A stretch of DNA of 64,000 bases from Beijerinckiaceae bacterium (GCA_947452455.1 CANGBX010000006.1:144711-208710); one strand, 5' to 3'. Shown: positions 26,511-35,398, numbered from the stretch's first letter. Program-made: numbers and translations. The notes: generated from the letters alone by a model not told the origin.

Positions 26511-27638
26511 TCAGCGGCCAGAATCTGTCCGAAGCGCCGCTTCCAGAGCTGCCAATTCGGGCGGCAGGGCGCTTTCGAATTCCAGCTCTTCACCCGTGAT
26601 GGGATGTTCGAAGCCAAGACGGGCGGCATGCAGGGCTTGGCGCGCGCCAAGTTTTTCGAGCGCCGCGCTTGTGGCGGGGCCAAGATGCAAGGCCTTGGTT
26701 TTGAAACCCGCGCCATAGACGGCATCCGCCAGAAGCGGGTGGCCGATATGGGCCATGTGCACGCGGATCTGATGCGTGCGGCCCGTCTCCAATTGGCAGG
26801 CAATGAGTGACACATCGCTGGTGCCCGAAGTGAAACTGTCTTGCGCTTCCCAATGGGTGATAGCTTCGCGCGCATCTTCGCGATTGGAGACCGCCATTTT
26901 TTCGCGATTGTGCGGATGGCGTGCAATGGCAGCGTCCACCATGCCCGCTTTGCGATTCAAGCGGCCCCAGACAAAGGCGATATATTCACGCGTCAGCGAC
27001 ATGGTGCGACCATGATCGGCAAACAAAGCAGACAAGCCCTGATGCGTCGCATCTGATTTGGCAACCACCAAAAGGCCGGACGTATCTTTGTCGATGCGGT
27101 GAACAATGCCGGGGCGTCTCACGCCGCCAATGCCGGAGAGACTATCTCCGCAATGAGCAATCAGCGCATTCACCAAAGTGCCTGTCTCATGGCCACCTGC
27201 GGGATGCACGACGAGTCCGGCGGGCTTGTTGATGATGATGAGATGCGCATCTTCAAAAACAATATCGAGCGGAATGTTTTCACCGCGCGGCTCTGCCGGC
27301 AGAGGCGGGGGAACATCCACGCTCACCACTTGGCCGACGCGCGCTTTCGCGCCCGCATCCGAGACCGTCTTTCCATCGACTTGCACGCGACCTTCTTCGA
27401 TCAACGCGCGCAAGCGTGTGCGCGACAGTGCAATGGATGCAGCTTCGGCGCGTGCAGCGAGCACTTTGTCGAGGCGCTGTCCGGCTTCCTCGGGCGTGAT
27501 CTCATAGACGGTCGCACCCGTCTCGGGCGTAGCGAGCGGGGCGGTGGGGAGCTTGGGCTCCTTGGGGCGCATCCGCTCGGCCCGTTCGGCCTCCGCGGTG
27601 ATGCCGGCTTGATAGCGGCGCTTGGCGTGTTGGTTCAT
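26511..27638 (-). CDS. rluD: Ribosomal large subunit pseudouridine synthase, RluD family
   Basis: RluD-type enzymes convert specific uridines of 23S rRNA helix 69 to pseudouridine. The 375-residue protein has an N-terminal S4 RNA-binding domain (GQRLDKVLAARAEA... RLRALIEEGRVQVDG, about residues 50-100). The catalytic core contains the invariant aspartate in GIVHRIDKDTSGLLVVAK, near residue 175, and RTHQIRVHMAHIGHPLLAD follows. The first 45 residues are a basic extension. The ATG at 27638 is chosen; upstream codons are antisense to the neighbouring flavoprotein. RluD rather than RluC is likely from the VVHPAGG segment, but I cannot prove the target site. Confidence 0.92.
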   Translation of the reverse strand: MNQHAKRRYQAGITAEAERAERMRPKEPKLPTAPLATPETGATVYEITPEEAGQRLDKVLAARAEAASIALSRTRLRALIEEGRVQVDGKTVSDAGAKARVGQVVSVDVPPPLPAEPRGENIPLDIVFEDAHLIIINKPAGLVVHPAGGHETGTLVNALIAHCGDSLSGIGGVRRPGIVHRIDKDTSGLLVVAKSDATHQGLSALFADHGRTMSLTREYIAFVWGRLNRKAGMVDAAIARHPHNREKMAVSNREDAREAITHWEAQDSFTSGTSDVSLIACQLETGRTHQIRVHMAHIGHPLLADAVYGAGFKTKALHLGPATSAALEKLGARQALHAARLGFEHPITGEELEFESALPPELAALEAALRTDSGR

Positions 27639-27711
27639 AAGACAAGCCCATAGCACGTCCGGCGGTTTGCCACTAAACGTCAGGCATCTTTTTTCATGAT
27701 TGGTCCCGCCC

Positions 27712-28950
27712 GTGCCGCCATTTGCATCCAAAACAGCTGCCGTCATCGGGGCGGGGCCTGCGGGTCTGATGGCCGCGCAGGAATTGGCCCGTGCGGGCCT
27801 TGCGGTCACGGTCTTCGACCGGATGGCGAGCCCGGCGCGCAAATTCCTGTTGGCCGGGCGCGGCGGGCTCAATCTGACCCATAGCGAGCCGCTGGATGTG
27901 TTCATGACGCGCTATGGCGCGGCGGCCGGGGATTTGGCGCCGATCATCGCCGCCTTCACACCCGATATGTTGCGGGCATGGAGTGACGAGCTGGGCGAGC
28001 CGACTTTTGCGGGCTCGAGCGGGCGCGTCTTTCCCAAAAGCTTCAAAGCCTCGCCATTGCTGCGCGCCTTTTTGCGACGCTTGGATGGGATGGGCGTGCG
28101 TTTGCGGGCGCGCCATTCTTTCGCAGGCTTTGATGAAAATGGCCGCCCGATCCTCACCGATCAAACAGGGTCGCCTATTCCAGAGACGTTTGATGTTTAC
28201 GTCTTTGCGCTGGGTGGCGCTTCATGGCCCAAGCTTGGATCTGATGCGCGCTGGTGCGCGGCTTTTTCGGCGCGTGGATGGGATGTGCGCCCCTTTATGC
28301 CTGCCAATTGCGGCTTTGATGTCGATTGGTCGGAGCATTTCATCTCGCGCTTTGCAGGCGAGCCGCTGAAATCTGTGCGCCTGTCTTGCGGCGAACATGA
28401 AACGCGCGGTGAAGTGATGATCGCAAAAAGCGGCGTTGAGGGCGGTGGCATTTATGCTTTGTCAGCGCCTTTGCGCGAGGCCATTGTGCGCGATGGTATG
28501 GCGCATTTGCAGATTGATTTGCGCCCGGATGTGAGTGCCGATGAATTGAGCCAACGCTTGTCGCGTCCGCGTGGCTCGCAATCCTTGTCGAATGTGCTGC
28601 GCAAAGCAGCGGGATTGTCGCCTGTGGCTGTAGGTTTGTTGCGCGAAGTGCAGCGCGATTTGCCTGATGATGCGCAAGAGCTCGCAGCGCTGATCAAAAG
28701 CCTGCCTCTGGCTTTGTTGCGCCCGCGCCCGATTGAGCGCGCCATTTCCTCGGCAGGAGGTCTGGCCTTTCATGAGGTCGATGACGGGCTCATGCTGCGC
28801 CAAGCGCCGGGGCTTTTTGTCTGCGGGGAAATGCTCGATTGGGAGGCGCCCACCGGGGGGTATCTGCTGCAGGCCTGTTTTGCGACCGGCTTTGTGGCGG
28901 GGCGAGCTGCAGCGCATTATGCGGCAGGGCTTGGCCTTTTGCGCCAATGA
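27712..28950 (+). CDS. HI0933/YhiN-family NAD(P)/FAD flavoprotein (TIGR03862-type)
   Basis: The product (about 412 residues) is a flavoprotein with the dinucleotide-binding motif VIGAGPAGLMAAQELARAG at its N-terminus. The family motif KFLLAGRGGLNLTHSE follows near residue 50. The C-terminal GGYLLQACFATGFVAGRAAA is typical of the HI0933 superfamily. The family's physiological reaction is not established. There is no ATG near the start: GTG at 27712 is assumed, and a TTG at 27700 is possible. It is divergent from rluD by 73 nt, so both may share a promoter region. Confidence 0.88.
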   Translation: MPPFASKTAAVIGAGPAGLMAAQELARAGLAVTVFDRMASPARKFLLAGRGGLNLTHSEPLDVFMTRYGAAAGDLAPIIAAFTPDMLRAWSDELGEPTFAGSSGRVFPKSFKASPLLRAFLRRLDGMGVRLRARHSFAGFDENGRPILTDQTGSPIPETFDVYVFALGGASWPKLGSDARWCAAFSARGWDVRPFMPANCGFDVDWSEHFISRFAGEPLKSVRLSCGEHETRGEVMIAKSGVEGGGIYALSAPLREAIVRDGMAHLQIDLRPDVSADELSQRLSRPRGSQSLSNVLRKAAGLSPVAVGLLREVQRDLPDDAQELAALIKSLPLALLRPRPIERAISSAGGLAFHEVDDGLMLRQAPGLFVCGEMLDWEAPTGGYLLQACFATGFVAGRAAAHYAAGLGLLRQ

Positions 28951-28995
28951 CGTTCTAATGGGCGTGTTAAAATCATTCAGCAAGGCAGGCGTAAC

Positions 28996-29745
28996 GTGAA
29001 TTCTCTGGAGCGCATGATCGTCATTCTCGATCTGTTCGAGGGTGAGCGGCTCGAATGGACCCTTGAAGATATGCTGGCGCGTCTCGGCTATACGCGCTCC
29101 ACGCTCTATCGCTATTTGAAAGTCTTGACTGACACGGGTCTGCTCACCTCGCTGCCGGATGTTGGTTATACGCTTGGGCCCCGCGTGGCCGAGCTCGATT
29201 TTTCGATGCGCAGGCGTGATCCGATGATCAGCGCAAGTCGCCCAATCATGACCGAACTGGTGCAGGAATTTCCCGGCATCGCACTTTTGTGCCGACGCTA
29301 CCGCGATCGTGTCCTGTGCGTGTTTCAGGAGCGCGGCACAGCCTCTTTCCGGTCCAATTATGAGCGTGGCCTAGCAAGGTCGCTTTTTCGCGGCGCGGCC
29401 TCACGTATTATTTTGGCCAATTTACCCTCTGCGCAAGTACGCAGGGTTTATGAAGCTGATCCGCAGGCCGTGCTGGATGCTGGCCTTGGCACCTCTATCA
29501 ATGAATTGCGTGCCAGCCTGCGAACCATGCGGCAGGCGGGTTTTGACCAGACAGAAAGCCAGGTGACGCGAGGCGTGGTGGGTGTTGCCGCGCCTATCTT
29601 TGATCGCCGCAATAATGTGCTGGGGTCGCTCGGTCTGACCGTCGAGCAGGAAAATCTCTCCGAGGAACGGCTGACGCAAATGGCCAATCGGGTCATGCAC
29701 TGCGCTCGAATTGTCACTCGGGCCATCGCCCGTGACGGCGCTTGA
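28996..29745 (+). CDS. IclR-family transcriptional regulator
   Basis: The 249-residue protein has an N-terminal winged helix (ILDLFEGERLEWTLEDMLARLGYTRSTLYRYLKVL) and a C-terminal IclR ligand-binding domain with the motif GVVGVAAPIFDRRNNVLGSL. It starts with GTG at 28996 preceded by AAGGCAGG. IclR regulators usually control adjacent catabolic genes. It sits 120 nt upstream of a class II aldolase in the same direction, so that aldolase and perhaps the following cluster are its likely targets. The inducer is unknown. Confidence 0.93.
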   Translation: MNSLERMIVILDLFEGERLEWTLEDMLARLGYTRSTLYRYLKVLTDTGLLTSLPDVGYTLGPRVAELDFSMRRRDPMISASRPIMTELVQEFPGIALLCRRYRDRVLCVFQERGTASFRSNYERGLARSLFRGAASRIILANLPSAQVRRVYEADPQAVLDAGLGTSINELRASLRTMRQAGFDQTESQVTRGVVGVAAPIFDRRNNVLGSLGLTVEQENLSEERLTQMANRVMHCARIVTRAIARDGA

Positions 29746-29865
29746 GGCCCGCGTCAATTCCTGTGGCCAGCGCCAGATGAAACCTGTATGGAAACAAGGG
29801 ACGGACCCCGACATACAAGGGGCCGCAGACATTCAAGACTGACGCAAGCAGCGGAGGAACACGCG

Positions 29866-30633
29866 ATGACCGATCTGGGTCAATTGAAGGAAGAGCTCGT
29901 CACGGCGAACCATATTCTCGCCCATCATCATGTTGTCGATTCCTTCGGCCATATTTCCGTTCGCCATCCTGGCAATCCGAACCATTTCTTGATGTCACGT
30001 GCGCGCGCTCCGGCCTGCACGGTCGAAGGCGACATTATGGAATTCAAGCTCGACGGCACGATTGTCGGCGAAGAAGTCGGCAAGCCCTATTCGGAACGTT
30101 TCATCCATGGCGCCATTCTGGAAGCGCGCCCCGATGTCATGTGCGTCGTGCACAATCACAGCCCGAACGTTGTGCCCTTCACCGTCACGGGCCGCAAAAT
30201 GCGCCCGATCATGCATATGTGCGCGCCGATCGGCACGGATATTCCCAACTGGGATATCGGCCACAAGTTCGGCTATGACACCAATCTGCTCGTCACCAAT
30301 ATGGACATGGGCCGCGACCTCGCCAAGACGCTTGGCAATCGCACCGTGTCGCTGATGCGCGGCCATGGTTCGGTTGTGGTTGGCCGTTCGATCCGTGAAT
30401 CCGTGTTCACCGCCGTCTATATGGAAATCAACGCCGAGATGCTGATCAAGGCGCTGCAGATGGGCGAAGTCGAATATATGCACGAGACGGAAGTCGCCGC
30501 GAACACCAAGGGTCGCGCGGGCTTCACATGGGAACGCGGTTGGGAAAACTGGTGCCGCGAGGTCAACCGTCCCTATCGTTCGCAGAGCTGGGACATGGGT
30601 CCGGGCTTCTCGCGCACGGATCCGACGCTTTAA
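29866..30633 (+). CDS. Class II aldolase/adducin-family protein
   Basis: This 255-residue protein belongs to the class II aldolase/adducin superfamily, zinc enzymes that perform retro-aldol or decarboxylation steps. The zinc ligands are seen as HNHSP and in the later MRGHGSVVVG segment, and DSFGHISVRHP near residue 26 is the phosphate/substrate loop. In aromatic catabolism, family members decarboxylate compounds such as HCOMODA; the substrate here is not readable. GGAGGA precedes the ATG at 29866. It is followed by palindromic repeat copy 3 and an ABC-type binding protein. The neighbours suggest a catabolic role. Confidence 0.9.
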   Translation: MTDLGQLKEELVTANHILAHHHVVDSFGHISVRHPGNPNHFLMSRARAPACTVEGDIMEFKLDGTIVGEEVGKPYSERFIHGAILEARPDVMCVVHNHSPNVVPFTVTGRKMRPIMHMCAPIGTDIPNWDIGHKFGYDTNLLVTNMDMGRDLAKTLGNRTVSLMRGHGSVVVGRSIRESVFTAVYMEINAEMLIKALQMGEVEYMHETEVAANTKGRAGFTWERGWENWCREVNRPYRSQSWDMGPGFSRTDPTL

Positions 30634-30642
30634 GGACCCCTC

Positions 30643-30727
30643 CGTCATTGCGAGCGAAGCGAAGCAAGCCAGAAGCTTCACGCAAAGCCTCTGGGTTGCT
30701 TCGGAGCTCACGCTCTTCGCAATGACG
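30643..30727. repeat. Palindromic repeat, copy 3 of 7
   Basis: An 85-bp copy bounded by CGTCATTGCGAGCGAAGCG and CGCAATGACG, lying between two genes transcribed in the same direction. Inner arms CAAGCCAGAAGC and CTCTGGGTTG contain one mismatch. It ends 24 nt before the following start codon. Confidence 0.93.
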
Positions 30728-30751
30728 GCGTATAACAACAGGAGAGGAAAG

Positions 30752-31771
30752 ATGAAACATTCCGCTAAAGCTGCTCTGTTTGTAGCGTTGCTGGCATCGG
30801 GCGTTGCGCAAGCCGCCGATAAAGTTTCTGTCGCAGTCGTCAACGCCTCGAGCGATGCAGCGCTCTTCATTGCTGATGTCAAGGGCTATTACAAAGCCGA
30901 AGGCATTGAAGCGGAATTCGTCTCCTTCGATACGGGCGCGAAAATGGTGGCGCCACTTGGTGCGGGCCAGCTTGATATTGGCGGCGGCGCGGCATCGGCC
31001 GGTCTCTACAATGCCGTTGATCGTGGCATCAAAATCAAAATCGTCGCTGACAAGGCGCATAATGTGAAAGGCGCTGGTTTTCAGGCTTTCATGGTCCGCA
31101 AGGATTTGATCGAAAGCGGCAAGGTGAAGAGCTTTGCTGATCTCAAGGGCATGAAGGTTGCGATCACAGGTGCGGGTGGTTCTGATGCTTCCGTGCTCAA
31201 CGAGGCCATGAAGAATGGCGGCCTGACTTACAATGATGTCGAGAAAGTCTATCTCGGCTTCCCGCAACATGCGGTGGCGTTCCAGAATGGCGCGATTGCC
31301 GCGAGCATTTCGACGGAGCCGACTGTCTCGAAAATTGTCGAGCTCGGCGCGGCTGTGCGCTTCAAGGGCAATGACGAATTCTATCCCAATGCCCAGACAG
31401 CGACGATCCTGATGTCGGGTGACTTTGCTGAAAAGCGCCCTGAAGTCGCCAAGCGTTTCATGAAAGCCTATTTGCGCGCGGTGCGTGAATTCAATGCGTC
31501 GATTGTGAATGGCCGCATTGCGGGTCCCGGTGCCGATGAAATGGTGAAGATCCTCGCCAAATATTCGGTCATCAAGGATGAAGCCACGCTGCGCTCGATG
31601 ATCGTTCATGGCACCGATCCGGACGGCAAGCTCAATGTTGAGAGCTTGAAGAAGGATTTGGCTTTCTTCAAAGAGCAGGGCGATGTGACGGGCAAAGTCA
31701 CGGTTGAGCAAGTGCTGGATGAAAGCTTCATTCAGGCAGCTGTGAAAGAATTGGGCCCAGCCAAGCGGTAA
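30752..31771 (+). CDS. ABC-type substrate-binding protein, NMT1/SsuA-like
   Basis: The 339-residue protein has a Sec signal peptide (ALFVALLASGVAQA, cleavage near residue 21) and the periplasmic-binding fold of the NMT1/THI5/SsuA family. Visible family segments are NASSDAALFIADVKGYYKAE near the mature N-terminus and LGAGQLDIGGGAASAGLYNA. Members bind sulfonates, pyrimidines, phthalate or related organic anions. No ABC permease or ATPase lies in the window, so it must partner with components elsewhere. GGAGAGGA precedes the ATG at 30752. Its neighbours point to uptake of an aromatic or carboxylic substrate, which is inference. Confidence 0.9.
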   Translation: MKHSAKAALFVALLASGVAQAADKVSVAVVNASSDAALFIADVKGYYKAEGIEAEFVSFDTGAKMVAPLGAGQLDIGGGAASAGLYNAVDRGIKIKIVADKAHNVKGAGFQAFMVRKDLIESGKVKSFADLKGMKVAITGAGGSDASVLNEAMKNGGLTYNDVEKVYLGFPQHAVAFQNGAIAASISTEPTVSKIVELGAAVRFKGNDEFYPNAQTATILMSGDFAEKRPEVAKRFMKAYLRAVREFNASIVNGRIAGPGADEMVKILAKYSVIKDEATLRSMIVHGTDPDGKLNVESLKKDLAFFKEQGDVTGKVTVEQVLDESFIQAAVKELGPAKR

Positions 31772-31779
31772 TTTTATAT

Positions 31780-31863
31780 CGTCATTGCGAGCGAAGCGAA
31801 GCAATCCAGAAGCCTCTCGTGTCACCTCTGGATTGCCGCGTCGCTTTGCTCCTCGCAATGACG
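31780..31863. repeat. Palindromic repeat, copy 4 of 7
   Basis: An 84-bp copy bounded by CGTCATTGCGAG and CTCGCAATGACG, between the binding-protein gene and the convergent amidohydrolase gene, just before a terminator hairpin. Confidence 0.94.
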
Positions 31864-31880
31864 GCTGTGGCGCCCATGAA

Positions 31881-31910
31881 AAAACCCGCCGGTTACCCGG
31901 CGGGTTTTTC
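31881..31910. terminator. Bidirectional intrinsic terminator
   Basis: A perfect 12-bp stem AAAACCCGCCGG/CCGGCGGGTTTT with a TTAC loop is followed by T on the plus strand and preceded by A residues, so it can stop both the binding-protein gene and the convergent amidohydrolase gene. Confidence 0.92.
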
Positions 31911-31934
31911 AGTTTGCTGCTTCGGCTTTTGATC

Positions 31935-32951
31935 TTATTTGATGCCGAGCAGTTTCTGGGCGTTCTTGTAATAGATCTTTTCGCGCATCGTGTCTGACAT
32001 TTGAACTTCAGACAGAACCTTGATGGTGTCGCGAATGTAGCCAGGACCCTTTTCAGGATCGAAGGGCGAGTCAGAGGCAAACAGAACCTTGTCTTCGCCG
32101 TAGAATGCCAGACCACATTCGGTTGCAGGCTTCGAGCCGAACACCGCAGTGTCAGCATAGAAATCCTTGAAGTAATCGAATGGACGCTTCTTCAAGCCTG
32201 CGAGCACCACGGAATAATCTTCATCCGAAGTACGCTTGCCCAGCTGATCCCAACCCGGACCGACGCGACCTTCGAAGTAGGGAACCATTGCGCCCAAGTG
32301 ATGCGCGAGCACTTTGAGTTCCGGCAGCTTGTCCATCATGCCCGAGAACACGAGACGCGCCATGGCGGCCGATGTTTCGTAGGGCCAGCCGAAGGTCCAC
32401 CAGATTTCATACTTGGACTTCGACTCGTTCTTGTAATCAGCCAGATCGCCCGCAGCGCGCGAGGGATGCAGGAAGATCGGCTTGCCATGCTTGGCGGCCA
32501 GTTCGAAGATCGGGAAATATTTGGGGTGGTCGAGCGGATCACCATTGATGTTGGTGTGCAGCTGGATCGCATTGGCGCCGAGCTGGAAAGCGCGCTCGGC
32601 TTCTTTCCAGGCATTGTCCGAGTTCATCGGCAGTGAGGCCAAGAAACCGCAGAACTGGTCGGGGTGCTTGTGCACGAGTTCGGCCATGCCGTCATTGCCT
32701 AGGCGCGCAAATTCTTCGACCTGCGTGGGAGTGCCCAGTGATTCCAGCGGCGGCATGCCGAGCGAGATCACCTGCTTGTAATCATGATCCTTGCGGAACA
32801 TGTCCACGCATTTCAGACGCTCATTGATGTCGTAAATGCAGGGAATGCCGCGCATGCGCTTGCCAATGTCTTTGGCAGCACCTTCGGAATTCATCATCTT
32901 GTCCCAGAGAGCCTGGGGGAAGAAATGGTTGAACGCATCAATGTAACGCAT
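31935..32951 (-). CDS. Amidohydrolase-2 family (ACMSD/resorcylate decarboxylase-like) metalloenzyme
   Basis: The 338-residue protein is a TIM-barrel amidohydrolase of the ACMSD branch, whose members often decarboxylate aromatic or semialdehyde acids. Visible features are MRYIDAFNHFFP at the first strand (an FNHFFP variant in place of the usual HxH pair), KPIFLHPSR with a metal-ligand histidine, LAHHLGAMVPYFEGR, and the C-terminal LFASDSPFDPEKG with the catalytic aspartate. Whether it decarboxylates or hydrolyses is not readable. GGGAGG precedes the ATG at 32951. It is divergent from the LysR gene across a palindromic operator, so it is a likely LysR target. Confidence 0.9.
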   Translation of the reverse strand: MRYIDAFNHFFPQALWDKMMNSEGAAKDIGKRMRGIPCIYDINERLKCVDMFRKDHDYKQVISLGMPPLESLGTPTQVEEFARLGNDGMAELVHKHPDQFCGFLASLPMNSDNAWKEAERAFQLGANAIQLHTNINGDPLDHPKYFPIFELAAKHGKPIFLHPSRAAGDLADYKNESKSKYEIWWTFGWPYETSAAMARLVFSGMMDKLPELKVLAHHLGAMVPYFEGRVGPGWDQLGKRTSDEDYSVVLAGLKKRPFDYFKDFYADTAVFGSKPATECGLAFYGEDKVLFASDSPFDPEKGPGYIRDTIKVLSEVQMSDTMREKIYYKNAQKLLGIK

Positions 32952-33019
32952 GGAAACCTCCCGTGTTGGCCACAGCGGTAGGCGCTGGCGCGGGCTTTTT
33001 CCAATACAGAGCTTGAACA

Positions 33020-33046
33020 GGAGCTATAAATAGTTTTTATAGCTCC
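33020..33046. promoter_or_regulatory. Inverted repeat between amidohydrolase and LysR genes
   Basis: GGAGCTATAAA and TTTATAGCTCC form perfect 11-bp arms around a 5-nt spacer. The site ends one base before the LysR start codon in the divergent promoter region, as expected for LysR autoregulation. Confidence 0.7.
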
Positions 33047-33047
33047 C

Positions 33048-33965
33048 ATGGATTTGCGTCAGCTCCGATATTTTCTGGCCGTGGCCGAGGCGGGCTCCTT
33101 CACCGCTGCCGCCAAGAGCTTGCATGTGTCCCAGCCGGCCTTGGGCTATCAGGTGAAGCAGCTGGAAGAGCGCTATGGCACGCCGCTGCTCGAGCGCCAT
33201 TCGCGGGGTATCCGCACCACCAAGGCCGGTGCCGTTCTGGCCGAACATGCCCGCAAGATCATGGGCGAGGTCGAGGCGGCGGAAGCCGCGCTTGGCAAAA
33301 TGCGCAAAACGCCCCAGCCGGTCATTTCGCTGGGCGTCACGCCGACCCCCGGCCGCGCCATTGCCCCTGAACTGGTGGCCGCATCCGCTCTGGGCACGGG
33401 GCCGAAAATCGCTCTGCGCGAAGGCTTGTCGGATGAGCTTGCCCGTTTGGTGCTCGCGGGCGAATTGGATGCGGCGCTTTGCTACGATCCGCAAGGTGTC
33501 GAGCGGCTTGGCCCCACCCCGCTCTATAGCGAAGATCTCTATCTCGTAGGCCCGCCCAATCTCGTTGGGAGAGAGGGAGATCTTGCCTTTGCCGATTTGG
33601 CGCGCTTGCCGCTGGTGCTCGACGGCTCTTTTCAAGCTGGCCGCCGTCTCATCGAACAGGCGGCGCGTGAGCGCGGCATGAGCCTTGATCTCATCGAGGC
33701 GGAAGCTGTCACCGTGAAGCGCGAATTGCTGGTGCGCCATGGGCGCTGCTCCATCGTGCCGCTGGGTCTCTTTTACGAGGAAATCCGCGCGGGGCAGCTT
33801 GCCGCCCGCCGCCTGACCGATCCGGCGGTCAGCCGCTCGCTGGTCCTCATCACGCGCGCCCAATTGCCCGCGGCGCGCCGTCGTGAGTTGGAAAATGCGC
33901 TGCAGCCGCTGGTCGCCAGCCGGATTGCCTCGGGCGAATTGGCTTGGCGGCGCCCAAGCGCTTGA
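33048..33965 (+). CDS. LysR-family transcriptional regulator
   Basis: The 305-residue protein starts MDLRQLRYFLAVAEAGSFTA and has the standard N-terminal winged helix (AAAKSLHVSQPALGYQVKQLE). A periplasmic-binding-like effector domain (about residues 90-295) follows. It is divergently transcribed from the amidohydrolase gene and lies upstream of two cupin genes, so it probably controls both sides of this catabolic patch. A perfect inverted repeat at 33020-33046 overlaps its translation start region and leaves no room for a Shine-Dalgarno sequence outside the operator arm (the GGAG complement lies within it). Effector unknown. Confidence 0.94.
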   Translation: MDLRQLRYFLAVAEAGSFTAAAKSLHVSQPALGYQVKQLEERYGTPLLERHSRGIRTTKAGAVLAEHARKIMGEVEAAEAALGKMRKTPQPVISLGVTPTPGRAIAPELVAASALGTGPKIALREGLSDELARLVLAGELDAALCYDPQGVERLGPTPLYSEDLYLVGPPNLVGREGDLAFADLARLPLVLDGSFQAGRRLIEQAARERGMSLDLIEAEAVTVKRELLVRHGRCSIVPLGLFYEEIRAGQLAARRLTDPAVSRSLVLITRAQLPAARRRELENALQPLVASRIASGELAWRRPSA

Positions 33966-34106
33966 GCCTTGGGCAAATCCCGGTGCTTGAGATTGCACGG
34001 GGGCGACAAAAGGCTTATTCGAACATCAGTCGAAAGGCGGAGGCTAACTCCGCTCCGGCCGCAGCCGTGTCGGGAACCACCCCGACCCACCATCTGGGAG
34101 AGAAAC

Positions 34107-34748
34107 ATGGCAGACGATTCACGAGTGACCAAGGGCGCGGCATCCGCCGATCTCGGTCACAATTCGGCGAACATGTCGGCAGAAGAAAAGCTGGCCACGC
34201 ATTACCATTCCAAGAAAGACCGCATTTTCGTGCGTTCCATCCAGGGCGAATACAAGCTGCAAGACGAGCTTGATCGCCTGCGCTCCGTGCCGCGCGTCCG
34301 CAAGGCGAAGGACATTCCTTTTGTGGATGGCCCGCAATGCTTCAGCCGTCACTATGTCGAGCCCAAAGACGGCATCACGCAGACCTTCCATTTCCATCTG
34401 GAAGAATATGCGCCGGGTGCAAGCTCGCAGCAGCATGGTCACGTCAATGAAGCGGCTTTCTATATTCTCGATGGCGAAGGCTACGAGATTCATGACGGCA
34501 TCCGTTATGACTGGAAGGCTGGCGATGTCGCCATCGTGCACAACAATTGCGTGCACCAGCATTTCAATGCGTCGACCACCAAGCCCGCACGCGCCATCGT
34601 CATCAAGACGAAGCCCATGTATCTCTTCCTGAACATGCTGTTCCAAAAGCAGGTGAAGTCCCGCTCGGTCGAACATTCCGAATATTCGGAAGGTTTCGAA
34701 GTGCGTGAGGCTGAACAGGACAATAATCATCCCAAGGGAGGCTATTGA
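34107..34748 (+). CDS. Cupin-domain protein, first of tandem pair
   Basis: This 213-residue protein has one cupin barrel. Motif 1 is GASSQQHGHVNEAAFYILDG, giving the metal ligands His, His and Glu; motif 2 is GDVAIVHNNCVHQHFN, giving the third histidine. The N-terminal 70 residues are polar and end in a basic segment (RSVPRVRKAKDI). Metal-dependent cupins in such settings include dioxygenases and isomerases; I cannot assign a substrate. The ATG at 34107 has GGGAGAGA upstream. It is 1 nt from a paralogous cupin gene, so they probably form a two-subunit enzyme. Confidence 0.88.
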   Translation: MADDSRVTKGAASADLGHNSANMSAEEKLATHYHSKKDRIFVRSIQGEYKLQDELDRLRSVPRVRKAKDIPFVDGPQCFSRHYVEPKDGITQTFHFHLEEYAPGASSQQHGHVNEAAFYILDGEGYEIHDGIRYDWKAGDVAIVHNNCVHQHFNASTTKPARAIVIKTKPMYLFLNMLFQKQVKSRSVEHSEYSEGFEVREAEQDNNHPKGGY

Positions 34749-34749
34749 T

Positions 34750-35364
34750 ATGGCATGGGACGAAACTGGTTCGTGGCTTGAAGGCAATGCCAACGAGCGC
34801 CTCTATCAGCGTCTTCTGGATGATTCACAGGATGCGAATTCACGCAATTCGCGTCGCAAGAAGATTGTCCGCCCCGATGATATGCCGTGGGAAATGTCGC
34901 GTCAGGGTCTCCTGAAGCATCTCATCAATGAGAACATGAACACGCGCATGGAAACGGTCGACGCTTATATGCAGATCATTCCGCCGGGCTCAAGCTCGGG
35001 CAAGCACCGCCACCTCGCAGAAGAATGCGTCTATGTGATCGAAGGCAAAGGCTACGATCTGCATCAGGATTCAGACTGCGAAATCGGCGATGTCTTTGAA
35101 TGGGTGATCAACCCTGAAGTGAAGCGCTTCGAATGGGAATCCGGCGATGTGATCTACATTCCGCCGAATACGGTGCATCAGCATTTCAATGCTGATCCGG
35201 CCAAGCCCGCACGCTTCATCTCCTGCACCAATCGCATCTTCAAGCAGATCGGCCTGAATACGCTCGAGCAATTCGAGGATTCACCCGATTATGATCCGAA
35301 GGTGGTTCTCACCGCCGAGATTGTGCGCGAATATCTGCGCGGCGCCCGCGGCGGCAAGAAGTAA
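34750..35364 (+). CDS. Cupin-domain protein, second of tandem pair
   Basis: The 204-residue product is a paralogue of the preceding cupin. Motif 1 is GSSSGKHRHLAEECVYVIEG and motif 2 is GDVIYIPPNTVHQHFN, so the His/His/Glu/His metal site is complete. Both proteins share HQHFNA and KPAR after the third ligand. An N-terminal helix rich in Asn/Arg (DANSRNSRRKK) precedes the barrel. AAGGGAGG lies 8 nt before the ATG at 34750, only one base after the first cupin's stop codon. A GC-rich hairpin follows the stop, and then palindromic repeat copy 5. Function unassigned beyond metal binding. Confidence 0.88.
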   Translation: MAWDETGSWLEGNANERLYQRLLDDSQDANSRNSRRKKIVRPDDMPWEMSRQGLLKHLINENMNTRMETVDAYMQIIPPGSSSGKHRHLAEECVYVIEGKGYDLHQDSDCEIGDVFEWVINPEVKRFEWESGDVIYIPPNTVHQHFNADPAKPARFISCTNRIFKQIGLNTLEQFEDSPDYDPKVVLTAEIVREYLRGARGGKK

Positions 35365-35371
35365 AAATTGA

Positions 35372-35398
35372 ACGGGCGGCCCAGTGCCGCCCGTCCTT
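35372..35398 (+). terminator. Probable terminator after tandem cupins
   Basis: Stem ACGGGCGGC/GCCGCCCGT with a CCAGT loop is followed by CCTTTA, a weak T tract, 8 nt after the second cupin stop. Confidence 0.7.

Noticed and set aside
30563..32158. A 531-codon minus-strand frame crossing the binding-protein gene and two palindromic repeats
   Set aside because: It runs antisense through a complete gene and its translation includes repeat sequence twice; not a gene.
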